Below, one piece after another: positions 23,881 to 34,795 of a stretch of 64,000 nucleotides of DNA. Positions within the stretch are counted from its first letter, which is position 1. Each line of letters starts with the position of its first letter. The DNA lies in NCBI GenBank assembly GCA_036346255.1, contig CM070622.1, positions 26,562,751 through 26,626,750 of the forward strand, in the 5' to 3' direction. The stretch is from Ampelocalamus luodianensis. Taxonomy: Eukaryota > Streptophyta > Magnoliopsida > Poales > Poaceae. A model generated the notes under the pieces. The model ran no database searches, was not told where the DNA came from, and worked only from the letters and a program-made list of their open reading frames with translations. A program made the translations under genes and the position numbers.

Positions 23881-25611
23881 TTTTCACTCTACTGGGAGAG
23901 CTTGGGGTGGTCTGTCCTATGGACCGTAGTGAGGGGAGTTTCTATTCTTTCTCGCTTACTATACTAATTATGCTCTTACTCCTTGTTGTTGCATTGCATT
24001 TTGGGTGCATTTGGGATTAGTCCTCCTAGCATAGATTAGAGTGTTTCTCTAGTCGAGTTGCTTAGACTTCCGACTCTTATCTTGTGATTCTAGGATGTCG
24101 CTTATTAGTCGTCTCTCTTCTCACTAGGTTGAGCTCACTCACCGCTTATAGGTTCTAGCGAGGACCACCACCCTGCAGACAGGCACGTGTTTGCTCCCAG
24201 GTGTGTTAGGTAGGCAGTTGATAGTCCTAGAGTCATATGGGGGTAGATGAGAGTCAGTCTGAGCCATAGTTTTCTCTTTATCTTATCTATGCTTTAAGGA
24301 CTGTCTTTTTGCTGTTTTCTTTGCCAGCCTCTCGTTTTTATTGCTTTAGTTCAGGGGGAGTTCATTTGGGAGCTTCTGGAGCTTAATGTTGACTTAACTC
24401 AACTTGAACTAAAAGTTGAGGGTGAGCTGGATTTTCTTGCATTTCAACATTCTGCATTGTAATATAACTACATTGAGCCTTGGTTATTATCCTGCTATGA
24501 CATGTTTAACAATGCTTTATACCTTGCCATGACTTGTGCTTATATGCTAGATTTATCATGACTTCATATGTGTAGCCTAGCTTTTGCTATGATAAGTTAA
24601 TTAAAATTGCTCAACTGAAATTAAAACTTGTCATGCTAGCATTTGAGTTTAATCTATCTTTAGCTATCCATGTATGACTCATGCCATGTCAAATAGGTTG
24701 AGTTGAGCCTTGAATCTATGTTGAGCCTTAGATTGAGCTATTTTCGTCTCTTGATACATCATAAGTTAGCACAATCTGTTAAAAGCAAAAAGATCTCTTT
24801 CTATGTGCGAAAAAACTGATTTCACCAATTCTTTCTCATGAGACGGCTTGCCATTGCACTAGGCATGAACTCAGGGGGAGTTTTGGATGACCTAGACTAT
24901 CTTCTTAAGCTTCTCGCTTGGAGTAGTCGCATAAGGCTTGAGATCTAGCACATGACAAAATTCTTGGTTGAAAACAGCCATAAGCTTTAAAAGAAAATAT
25001 GTCAAGTGTGCAAAATTTGCTTAATCATCTAAAGATGAAAAGTGCTTAAACACATGATACACTCTTGAGCTTGTAGCACTCTAATTGACTCAATATTAGC
25101 TTCCTTGTTCCGCTTAGCTTATTGACATGACCTGCATCATCCTTGGATATCTCTAGTTAGACTTTGCTTATTGATGACTTGACATGCTCATAATATGCAT
25201 TTCATTTCAGATCGTCATCTATGTGCTCAAGCTAGGATATACATGTCTTGTCATGATCTAGATAGCCTTTTATTGAGTTATGGCTGGGTGTAATTCATTA
25301 TGGTCATTATGGATAATTCTCATGGCTCAACATGCTTAAAATAAATCGACTTCACCATTTTCATCCATTGACATGTCATATTCCTCTTTGCATCTTGATG
25401 TGTTTATTGCCAAAAGGGGGAGAATAGTAAAGAAAAAGGGAGAGAATAGAGAAGAAAAAGCTCTTTGGAGAAAAGATTTGCTCCTTCAGTTGTTGCTCTA
25501 GTATTCCTTCTGTCGACATGGTCATGAGTTTCATTCTTTTCTTTGGACCATGTTGGACTTTGCAAATCAAACTCATCTTCATGTTTTTCTGGGTTTATCA
25601 ATATACTCATC
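23881..25611 (+). other. Sirevirus 3' noncoding region with multiple polypurine tracts
   Basis: About 1.7 kb between RNase H and the 3' LTR without a convincing ORF, so any envelope-like ORF found in some Sireviruses is absent or decayed. AGGGGGAG tracts occur at 24353-24360 and 24873-24880, with AAAAGGGGGAGAA at 25412-25424. Confidence 0.7.
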
Positions 25612-25621
25612 AAGGGGGAGA
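25612..25621 (+). other. Polypurine tract adjoining the Sirevirus 3' LTR
   Basis: AAGGGGGAGA lies directly before the LTR start at 25623, the usual plus-strand primer position. Confidence 0.85.
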
Positions 25622-25622
25622 T

Positions 25623-27623
25623 TGACAGACCATGTGGAGGTCATCCCATGTGTGTGATGAGTAATTGACATTGGTTTAGGAGTCGAGTTGTTGCGTAGTG
25701 CAATCGGACTCGATCTAAGTCGAGTTTGGTTTGGGTGGTTCGGAGTCGAGTCGTTGCATGACGCAATCGGACTCGGTCGGACTGTGGTCAAACTTGGTCG
25801 TAAGGGATTAGGTTGCTTATTCTGTTTGTTCGACAGGTTTGGACTTCGACATGGTAAGTATGATGGTAGTTATGCTTTCATGTATCGAGCGGTGCTAGTT
25901 GATGTGTTTCTTGTCTGTGTGACTGCAGGACATCGAGTGAAGTCGTGGAAAGACACGGTGGACCGGACTAGGCGCAGGTGGCGCTGAGGTCAGAACGGTC
26001 GGGATGTGTCGAAGACGACGTGGACTCGAGGTGGTTGCGAGTCGTGCGAGACAAGGAGCACTGAAGCTTCCCGGAACGACATCGAGTGAAGTCGTGGAGA
26101 AACACGGTGGACCGGACTAGGCGCAGGTGGCGCTGAGGTCAGAACGGTCGGGATGTGTCGAAGACGACGTGAACTCGAGGTGGTTACGACATCAGGTGAA
26201 GTCGTGGAGAGACACGGTGGACCGGACTAGGCGCAGGTGGCGCTGAGGTCAGAACGGTTGGGATGTGTCGAAGACGACGTGGACTCGATGTGGTTGCGAG
26301 GCGTGCGAGACAAAGAGCAAGGAAGCTTCCCGGAAGGTGCAGGAGGGGCGAAATGGGAATTTCGCAAGGCTGCACAAGCGGGAGCGGGCTTCGGTGGACT
26401 TAGCGGGCGTAACGGGGTGGAGACCCGTTAGCCATGAGCTATAAATAGGTTGGAGGGGCTGCAAGCCCCATTGAACACTTCAAGGGATTTCAGGGTTTCC
26501 TTTAGTCAAAAGAGATCGAGAGTCTGCTTGGCTTCGTGCTTTAGTGGTTGAGAGTTGTTGGGAGAGGCGAGTTGTGTTCCTCTGTGTCCCCTTCGTTGGT
26601 CTCTTGAGAGATCGTATCATCTCCTCTCAAGCATGTATGGGTTGTGTTCTTGAGTTGGAGAGGAGAGATTGGTTTGACAAACTTGTAACCTTCCCTGCTC
26701 GAATGTCCATGCGTATGGGGATGTATCTCTTTGTATTTCTCTCTTGATTCAATGAATGAAAATCTGAAGTTTTCCTCTGTTCTTGCTCTCTGTTCTTCGT
26801 TCTCCCTTTTGGGTTGATTCTTGAGATTTCGTGTTGGGAGCTTTTGCTTGATTTCCTTTCTTGATCTAGCTTGCTGTGACATGTGGGAACACATCTAGGA
26901 TCTTCTTGATCATCAATCACCCACGAGTAAGTCTTTAGATCATATTTTGATTTTTGACTCGGTTTTGGAGCACCCTTCGTTCAAACTGAAAAAGATAGGA
27001 ACTTTGGCAAGGATCTTGACGATCGTTGCATGGAATAGGTTCCTGACATCTTTGAGAAGGTGTGTGTCAAGTTTCGTGAAGTTTGGAGTTGTGGAGCAAA
27101 AGTTAGATCAATTTCCGATCTCGAAATCGTGCTGAAATTCAGTTTCTTGTGCTGATTTTACTGTAGCTACGAGTACTATTCGTTTCGAGTTCTTGCTACG
27201 AGTACTGTAGCATCGAGTTCTTATTCATTTCGAGTGCTAGCCACAGCATCTTGAGCACAACATCAGAGCCACGTGCATCGTAGCATCGAGTACTATTCAT
27301 TTCGAGTTCTTGCTACAGCATGTAGCAAGGCAATCGTAGCTTTCGAGTACTACTCTTTGAGCATCGTTCATTTTCGAGTACAAGCTACGAGCATCGCTCA
27401 TCGACCATCGTATTTTCGAGCATCGCTCATCGTGCCGTCTTCTTGTGTTTGTGGTCATTTCTTTTGGGGTTTTGATTGATTCAATACAAGTCTTCCGCTG
27501 TGCTTGATTGATTGATCTTCATAGCTTTCATAGCTATTGGAGTGATATTCGTATTGAATTTGATTTGAAGACAAAAGAGTTTGTGCTCCTATTCAACCCT
27601 CTAGTCGCCATTTCGGTCCAACA
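25623..27623 (+). repeat. 3' LTR of the Sirevirus
   Basis: About 2.0 kb, beginning TGACAGACCATG and ending GGTCCAACA, uninterrupted. It includes the tandem array (25930-26340), a TATA box (26439-26449) and a palindrome cluster (27165-27430). Its first two-thirds are nearly identical to the 5' LTR; the last third shows many small differences. Confidence 0.9.
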
Positions 27624-28520
27624 AAGGAATGATGGAATCTGTAGCACAGACAATGTACCTATATTTAAGTGGTGCTCTTTTGGCAAGACGGCCTTTTTTC
27701 TCAGGTGTAGGAGTAGTGTTGGCAGGTAGCACATATTCTGAGTTGCAATACATTACGTAGTCTGTAAGGGCAATGTATAGGCAGGGTAAATCAGACAATC
27801 GATTATTTGACAACCAGTAGGTAAACAATGGTGGGGAACAACAAAATTTAATGACAATCTAGTTTTTTACATGTTCGGTTTTGAAGCAGACTAATATATG
27901 CTGAGTTGGCACCTCTTGAGTGTAACATGACTATACTATGCGATAACATCACACAGGTAACCAGTATGCATATTAGATGCAAAGATGTTACCGCATAGAT
28001 ACAAAGCATACGAAGATGGCCAGAGTTCCCTGCTAGATTTGAGCGCACATTGGCAGAAATTTATCTACCATGTTGACCATTTTGGTACCCTACCAATTCT
28101 GCAAACTCTGAAAGGAATTTGCATCTAGTCCTACAAATATGTATGAAATCAATAAAAGAAGTAGCTTAAGAGATACCTAGATTGATTCCATAGAACTTGG
28201 TATAAAGTATAACTGACTTATCTTTTAGACATAGAGAAACTGTGTCATCAACAAGGCAAGACGATAGGCAGATGCATTCGTACACGGTTATACTACTGTG
28301 CCAAGGTACAACCCATAGGAAAGTAGCCACAAAACCCAACCCCACTGGGCTACGGTTCACTGAAGATGCAAGCAAAAGGAGAATAACAATAGACAGTAAT
28401 TTGTAGGGCAACAGTAGTAAACACTTACACTGCTTCGATCTTTTTTCCAGCATAGTCAACAATACTTTCTTTCTCAGCGGAGTAGACAACTTCCTTTGTA
28501 TGACATTCAGGTTGCATGGA
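27624..28520 (-). pseudogene. Upstream exon-like pieces of the unidentified gene disrupted by the Sirevirus
   Basis: Exon-like segments on the minus strand. 28520-28429 reads SMQPECHTKEVVYSAEKESI after TTGTACAG, with donor GTAAGT. The segment from 27761 reads DYVMYCNSEYVLPANTTPTP after CCCTTACAG and continues open to the LTR at 27624. Joined to 13692-13601 the reading frame is kept. A possible further exon (TRCKFLSEFAEL) lies near 28115, after TTTGTAG. No domain is recognised and the 5' end is not found. It could be a host gene or a gene piece carried by another element. Confidence 0.35.
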
Positions 28521-29156
28521 CTGTACAAAACATGTATGTAAGCAGCCATATGGAAACAAGCAGACAATATGTTCATACAACATAATAGCATGGGGTCGAA
28601 TCTGATCTACTTGTTGTACTGCATAAACAACGATGGTGAAACACAAGCCAAGGAAGAGGCGGTAAAACAAGAACAAGGAAAACATGTTAGGCAAAAGACA
28701 GGTACACGGAAACCATAGGAATAAAGGGGGAGGGACACCTAGAACTTGAAACAAGTGGCAGCCCGCGAAAATCATGAGACGAGGAAGAAGCAAATTGATC
28801 ATAGGCCATGAAAACAATGGAGTCGCGTACTGTACAAGATGAAAAACACAAACTGCAGAAGGAGGTAGAGTGAGCATATGAGAAACAAAGCAAAGAGAGC
28901 ACGTGAGGAATAACCGAAAGAATGAGGAAGGGAACCATCTACCATGGACTCTGACATGGAATTCATGGAAGGGTAAAACCTGAATAGCTAAACACCAAAC
29001 ATAAGGTATCGCAAAATAAAAATGGACCGACAGGGACAGACAGAAACAACACAACACACCGAAAGAACACAACTAGGGAGACCCTGCAAGCACAGAGAAG
29101 CAAGGTGGACATCGCAGCCACAAACATGGACGTAGGCACATCTACGTAGGCAAATT
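28521..29156. other. Sequence without assigned feature, possibly introns of the disrupted gene
   Basis: The minus strand has an open reading frame across much of this stretch (29072-28425). Its composition (long hydrophobic runs, no motif) looks accidental. Confidence 0.3.
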
Positions 29157-30810
29157 TGTAATGTTCTAAAATTTGGCTTTTCAAAAATCTTTTGAGTAGT
29201 TTAGGTCTCTAGAAAATTTCACCAATTTTATTTGATTTAATAAAGTTTAATCGGGATTTTTCTCAATTCAAAATATTTAATTTGACTATCTAAATTCCAA
29301 TTAAATCAAAACCAGTGTTATTTGGCTTCCTTGTGTTCCAAGGATTTTTTTTTGGTTTTTTATGGGGTTTTTTTTCCGAGTTTGTTTGCTATTTATTTGG
29401 TCTTCTTGATTTTCGGCTTTTTCTTTATTCCAAATTTCCACTTCCTTTTCTCTCTCCTCTACCACGTGGCCGCTATACTACATACCGGTTATTGTTCATC
29501 ATCATCTTCCCAACCAAACAGAGAATCCATCTCTTGTACGCGCACAAGCCGCAATTTTCTAATTTTCGATCTCCCTCCTCGGTGCATATAAAAGGAAACC
29601 GTCCGTGTCATATTGATCTTCTTGATCTCCTCTTCCAATCCCCCAAATTGGTTTCTCCGAGTTGCTCGTTTCATCGCAATCTGCAAAGAACCGAGCTCCA
29701 CCAAAGGTCTTCTCTGTCCGAGTTCGCTTCCATCCGATGTCCCTCGGTTGAACCGTGCGCGCCGCTGAGTTCGCATCGCCGCGTTCTCGCCATGCTTCCA
29801 TCCCCATCGCTGAAGACCACCGAATCACTGCCGCCATGTCGAGCTATGACACCAAACGTGTTCATCATGTCCCCCGCTTCCTCGGTGAGTTTTTCCAAAA
29901 TCTGATTGCGTCATCTCGTGTCCCTCGTCGAGACCTATTTTTCCCATATTTTAGTTTCAAGTTTCATCCATCGTACACCGAGAATCGAGCGTTCTCTCCT
30001 TTAGGCCTATCTCCCTTCTCCGGCCAAATACTATGCAACCATTGATCCACTGCCTTCATCTCCACCGTCGTTGGGTTCGCGTCATCGAGTTCTATGCCAT
30101 GCTCCCCTCCCTTTTCGCAGAGCATCGCCAGAAGTGGTGTGCCACCGTGAGGCCGTCGTCAACCGCCGTTCTTTGCCTCGCTGTTGGCGACTGCCACCTC
30201 GCCTCGCTGTTTTGACCGCGTCAGCATATTTGCCTCATCGTCGTCGTTCCGTTTTGCCCTTTGGCCGTCACTGCCGATGTCGTGCACCATTAACCGGCCG
30301 TGAAGCTTCATGTTTCCCTGGCTGTTGCTTTGTTCTGATGTCTCTGTTGATTCATTCTCTGTGTGTGCTCCTCTCTGTGCTCTGTTGATTCCGTTGTCTC
30401 CCTTCCTTCCTCTCTTCCATGTGGGCCCAAGAGTAAATATCTCTTCTTCTATTATTCTTTGGACATCCAACTCATGCTGCTATGTTAATTCTTTTCCTCT
30501 CTGTTGATTGGCCCCGTATGTCATTCACACAAACCAAGTCATTATCCAACTCTCCTCTCATTTACATGTGGACCCCACATGTCACCCTCCCAATTAAAAA
30601 CCCTAGATTTCCTCTCACCTACAAGCGGGTCCCGCATGCCAGTCAAACCTTGGTCAAACCCTAGTTCATGAGCTTGATCCACCGTGGACTAGCATCTCTC
30701 CATGGACCTAGTCCATTGACCAGTGGCCCACATGTCGCTCTCTCTACCTTTTTCTGGAATTATTTTAATTCTAGAAATTCATAAATATCAATAGGTCCCA
30801 CATATCATAC
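29157..30810 (+). repeat. Truncated LTR-like sequence (sense on + strand)
   Basis: It starts TGTAATGTTC, similar in style to the TGTAAC starts of the chromovirus LTRs here. An AT-rich stretch, a GC-rich 5'-UTR-like stretch and CATGTGG(A/G)CCC words follow, all common in grass gypsy LTRs. It is cut at 30811 by the next LTR. Family assignment is inference. Confidence 0.4.
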
Positions 30811-33159
30811 TGTGAGACCCCGGTTTATTTAGTTTGTAATGCTTAGTCTTCCATTGACTCTAGCATCACAAACCAAATACACCGTGCCTCGGAAAAATGT
30901 ATACTTCTCAGAATTGCAGTATACACACCCTTTTACAAAACATTGCATCAATTTCATACAACACATAAAACCAAAGCTTAAACTTTACAAGCAGAAGACA
31001 TACATAATATTTATTACAAGAGAGAGACCCACCAGTCAAGAACAAGCTAAAACAGTTAGAAAGACAGCGGAAGCAAAATACCATAAGATGGCTAAGACAA
31101 AAGCCAACCGGTTTGCCTACACCCACAGGGCAATCCGACCGGGCCGCCAAGCTAGTCGTCCCAAACACCGCCACAGCACAACTCACAAAAGTGAGGCCCC
31201 TGGGGCTCACCTTCTTCCTCCGCAACAATCAAGCAAAGCAAATGAGTACAGAATTGTACTCGCATGACTTACGGGTAACAAACCTAGTTACTACTACATG
31301 CAGGCTTTAATCAAAGGAGAAGGCTCACGGTTAATTTTCAGCATAAAGCAAGTTTTATTTGCAATAAGTAATAATTTGAATGCAGTTTTAACAATCTAAA
31401 TTTTATTTGCATAAATAACAGCGAGACAGTAATGTAATAATATAAAGACATCCTGGAGATGACCAACCCAATGGCCATCACAACAATAGCACAAATTACC
31501 CATTCGTACCACCCACATCAAGTTTTAATTTTAAAAGGTTGTAGTCTAGTTCTTGCGGGAAATAACCAAGCGTGTCCATAACCTAGGACGAGGCTATCCG
31601 AATAGATCAAACCCTGCAGGGGTGTACTAATGTACCCACACTTCAGACCGCCTTTTTCCCACTAGATGAAGCACACTTCCTTTGGTATGCCGGCACGGCT
31701 AAGTCCTACGAGACATTTCCAATGGATTGCATTAATTAAGAGCCGCACACATGGGGGTTAACCCTTAGTGATCTGCCAGCGAAATATGGATCACAAGGAC
31801 CCATACGTAGAGTAGGACACACCGGCCTTGGCGGGTGCTCCCCTCAATCACGTGACCCATGTTGCATATAGAAATATACAACCTTCCACGCGACTCATTA
31901 ATTAACACCCCCCAAAATATTAAGTCAAGAGAGGTCCCATATACACGCAAAATTGCTTGGATCAATGGCACAAGTAACTCGGTCCTTGATGACCCGGGCA
32001 CCATTCCAGTCACACCCAAAAGATCACACCATCATACAATTGTGCCCAAGTCTAAAATATTTTATTTTCAGTTTTGGTTTGCACAAATAAACAAAGCATA
32101 AGGTATGGATCATAAGTGATAACAAGTTTTTGTGTGATCAAGGTCATCGACTAAGTCGATAATCGCCCAATTCTACCGGTAACTAAGCATTGCTAAGCAT
32201 CATATCGTAAAGACAATAAAAGACTATAAATCATTCACCGGGCTCTAATTCACCAGTGAATATAATAACCTATGGCAGTGGCAGGGGTGAACAATTTCAA
32301 GGCAACCATGCAATAGGCTTAGCTACCTCTAATCGATAAAAATTAACTTTGACACAAGAAGCATGCATACTTAGTTTTTGCAATCAAGATATTAGACTTT
32401 AAAAGTAATTGGGGCAATATGATCAAATGATGTTACACTGCTTGCTTTGCTGTAGGTCGCTTGTTTGCTGCAGAGGATCACTCTCCAACTCAACACAATC
32501 GTCGTCGCCTATCGAAAGAACGAGAAAACTCAATAAAGACGACGAACACCGAAGAAGACTCAAAACCAAAAGTGTTCCAAAACGCATGAAACTTACACAT
32601 TAGGAAGAGCATGATTTTAGACAAATTTAGCAACAAGAATCATTTAATTTGGATTAAGGATGCAAAAGTTATGGCTAAATCAATTTCAGTCTGTTGGAAA
32701 ATTCAAAATTAATTACTATCTGTTACTGTTTATAGCATAAATTTCTAGAAAGATCTGGAAATTGAAAATTTTATGGTAGGTAGATACTGGCATTCTAAGG
32801 TTAGCAAAACATGGTTTACTTCATTTGGAGTAAAATTGAATTTATTATGATTTTTCTAAGTTATAAATCTAGGGCATGATAAATTTCAGAGTTAAAGACT
32901 ACATTAAAACCTATGCTAAGTTAAAGCATTATAACAGAGGAACCTAATGAACTTTAGTTTGTTAAATTTGGAGTTACAGAGAAAAAATTATGCATTTTTG
33001 AAGTTCAAAACAATTAATAAGATGCAAATAAAAGCTTTCAGGACTTAAACTTGAAAACCAACTAAAACTGGGAAGGTCGTGGGCCGTTGATCTGAGATCG
33101 CACGACTCACGAACATGGGCGCGAAATCCCCTCGCGAGCACCTACGCGAAAATACCTCA

Positions 33160-34060
33160 ACGCGCCTAGGGAAGGTCTTAACCGTTAGATCAAGACTTGA
33201 TGGTCCAGATCTAACAAGGAGGTCCTAAGGATGGAGGTCTACGGAGGAAGGTCTGGACGGCTAAGATCTCTCGGGGGAGGTCCTAACGGTCGAGATCTCC
33301 AAAGGGAGGTCCTGAGCGATAAGCTTAGCAGAGGGAGGTCTTGACGGCTAGGATCTCACCGAGGAGGTCCTAACGGTCGAGATCTGAAGGAGGGGAGGTC
33401 CTGGCGGCTAAGATTTTCCGAAGATGTCTTAACTGCCAAGATCTCCACCGATGGCTTTAGATCCAACAGCCCACGAGAGATGGGACATTCGGACTTCCCG
33501 AAAGCCTCACCAAGTCTGGGCCATGGATCTCAAATTGAACGGCTAAAGAGGATGGAAACGTTTAGAACGCTAAACGCGCTGAGGAGGTCTAGCCCGTTAG
33601 ATCTAGATCTAACGGTCCAGAGCTAAGGGGAGGTCCTAAAGCTAAGGATTTAACGGAGGAGGTCCTAGACGGTCAAGATCTCTAGGGAGAGATCATGAAC
33701 GGCTAAGATTCCACCGAGGGAGATCCTGGGCGATAAGCTAAACTGGTGAGGAGGTCTTGGGCGGCTAAGATCTAGACTGGGGAGGTCTCAACGGTCAAGA
33801 TTCACCCAGGGTGGTCTTGATGGTTAAGACTTCCGGGAAGGGGAGATCCTGACGTTTTATTTACAAAAGACCAAGGGGTGGTCTTTTGAAAAGAGGACCC
33901 CGAGGGGTGGTCCAAGGGTGGTTTTGCAAAATGACTAGGGGAGGTCTTTTGCGGAAACACCAAGAGTGATCCTAACGGCCCAGATTAGATCTAAGGAGGT
34001 CTTTAACGGCCAGGATTTATCCTAAGAGGTCTAGAGACTTAACGACACACACGCTCTACC
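33160..34060. repeat. Degenerate GAGGTCCTAACGG repeat array
   Basis: More than fifteen copies of a loose unit such as GGAGGTCCTAACGGTCGAGATCT, at intervals of roughly 30-50 bp. Related arrays occur at 39120-39430 and 44640-45250. Confidence 0.8.
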
Positions 34061-34730
34061 GACAAGAACAACACTTAACGCTAATGATTAGCCTTTAGGA
34101 CAAATTAAATACTAATCATTAGGCTACAGGGCTTGTCCGAGTAAGGCCCGGCAAAAACACGAGTTTGGGTTTTAGCTCACCGCCGACAAAGTGGACCACG
34201 CCGGCGGGAACCAAGGGCACGGATGGGCTCTAAATAGGGAGGGGAACCTAAAGGTGCCAAAAACTAGAGCTCAAACACACCCTACCGGCGGCTAGCCGGA
34301 GATGACCGTCGGAGACCAAATACGACAAAAATGAAAAGCTTACGAGGTCCAACTGAGTAGGATTTCCAATACTAAAGTACTAACCTGAGAATGGAGGAGG
34401 TCTAGGGATGGCCGCAAGAGCTCCGGTGACGAGGGTTCTTGCCGGAGTTGGGGAAGATGACAAACCCGGCCACGAAAAGCAAGCTCCCGAATTGTCAACC
34501 TCTGTGAAGGTTAAACAAAACAAGCTAGGGGAGGCTTGAGGTGACCAGAATGACAAGATGACACGCTAAGATTGCAATTTGAACCACTGGGGCTCAGAGA
34601 TCAGCGAGGAGCTCCAAGGTCCGGCAATGGTGGATAAGCTTCTCGGAAGTTTTGAGCACAAGATCACTGAGAGGAAACTAGGGTTGCAAGAATGGTGTCT
34701 AAAGAAGATTAAGGAGGAAGCTTGGGTTCT

Positions 34731-34736
34731 TATATA
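34731..34736 (-). promoter_or_regulatory. TATA box of the interrupted chromovirus LTR
   Basis: The minus strand reads CGGCTATATAAGAACCC, a good plant TATA context, about 60 bp from the border with the inserted LTR. Confidence 0.6.
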
Positions 34737-34795
34737 GCCGGAGAGCAAGGAAGCAAGGGCAGTGTCCCACGGTGCATCGAGCTAGGTAATCTTTA

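Larger units (their letters stand above)
13693..27623 (+). mobile_element. Sirevirus-type Ty1/copia retrotransposon, complete in outline, coding decayed
   Basis: Order: 5' LTR (interrupted), primer site, gag, protease, integrase, RT, RNase H, a long noncoding 3' region with several polypurine tracts, 3' LTR. Long gag with CCHC knuckles, about 2-kb LTRs, multiple purine tracts before the 3' LTR and palindrome clusters in the LTR fit the Sirevirus lineage. Protease-integrase-RT order makes it copia. The LTRs remain very similar over most of their length, so insertion is fairly recent. Yet gag and pol have many stops and frameshifts, so it is non-autonomous. The flanking pentamers (GCAGG left, AAGGA right) do not match, so no clean target-site duplication is visible. 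Confidence 0.85.
30811..34795 (-). repeat. Chromovirus LTR, R/U5 part (sense on minus strand)
   Basis: The + strand starts TGTGAGACCCCGG, the antisense end of this LTR class (compare 47279 and 48861). Shared blocks include CGTGTCCATAACCTAGGACG, ACCATTCCAGTCACACCCA and GTGCCCAAGTCTAAA. In the sense direction a TATA box lies at 34736-34731. Upstream sequence appears to continue at 38881-40025, across an inserted LTR, making this the 3' LTR of the chromovirus coded at 40066-44438. Confidence 0.65.

Noticed and set aside
13680..27658. Sirevirus lying in a spliceable intron of the disrupted gene
   Set aside because: Splice-like signals exist, but removing the element leaves an intron of about 48 nt, shorter than plant introns normally are. 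The read-through exon model was preferred, without certainty.
28425..29072. 215-codon hydrophobic minus-strand ORF
   Set aside because: No motif, crosses exon-like splice signals, and composition suggests chance. Only the exon-like end (28520-28429) was kept.
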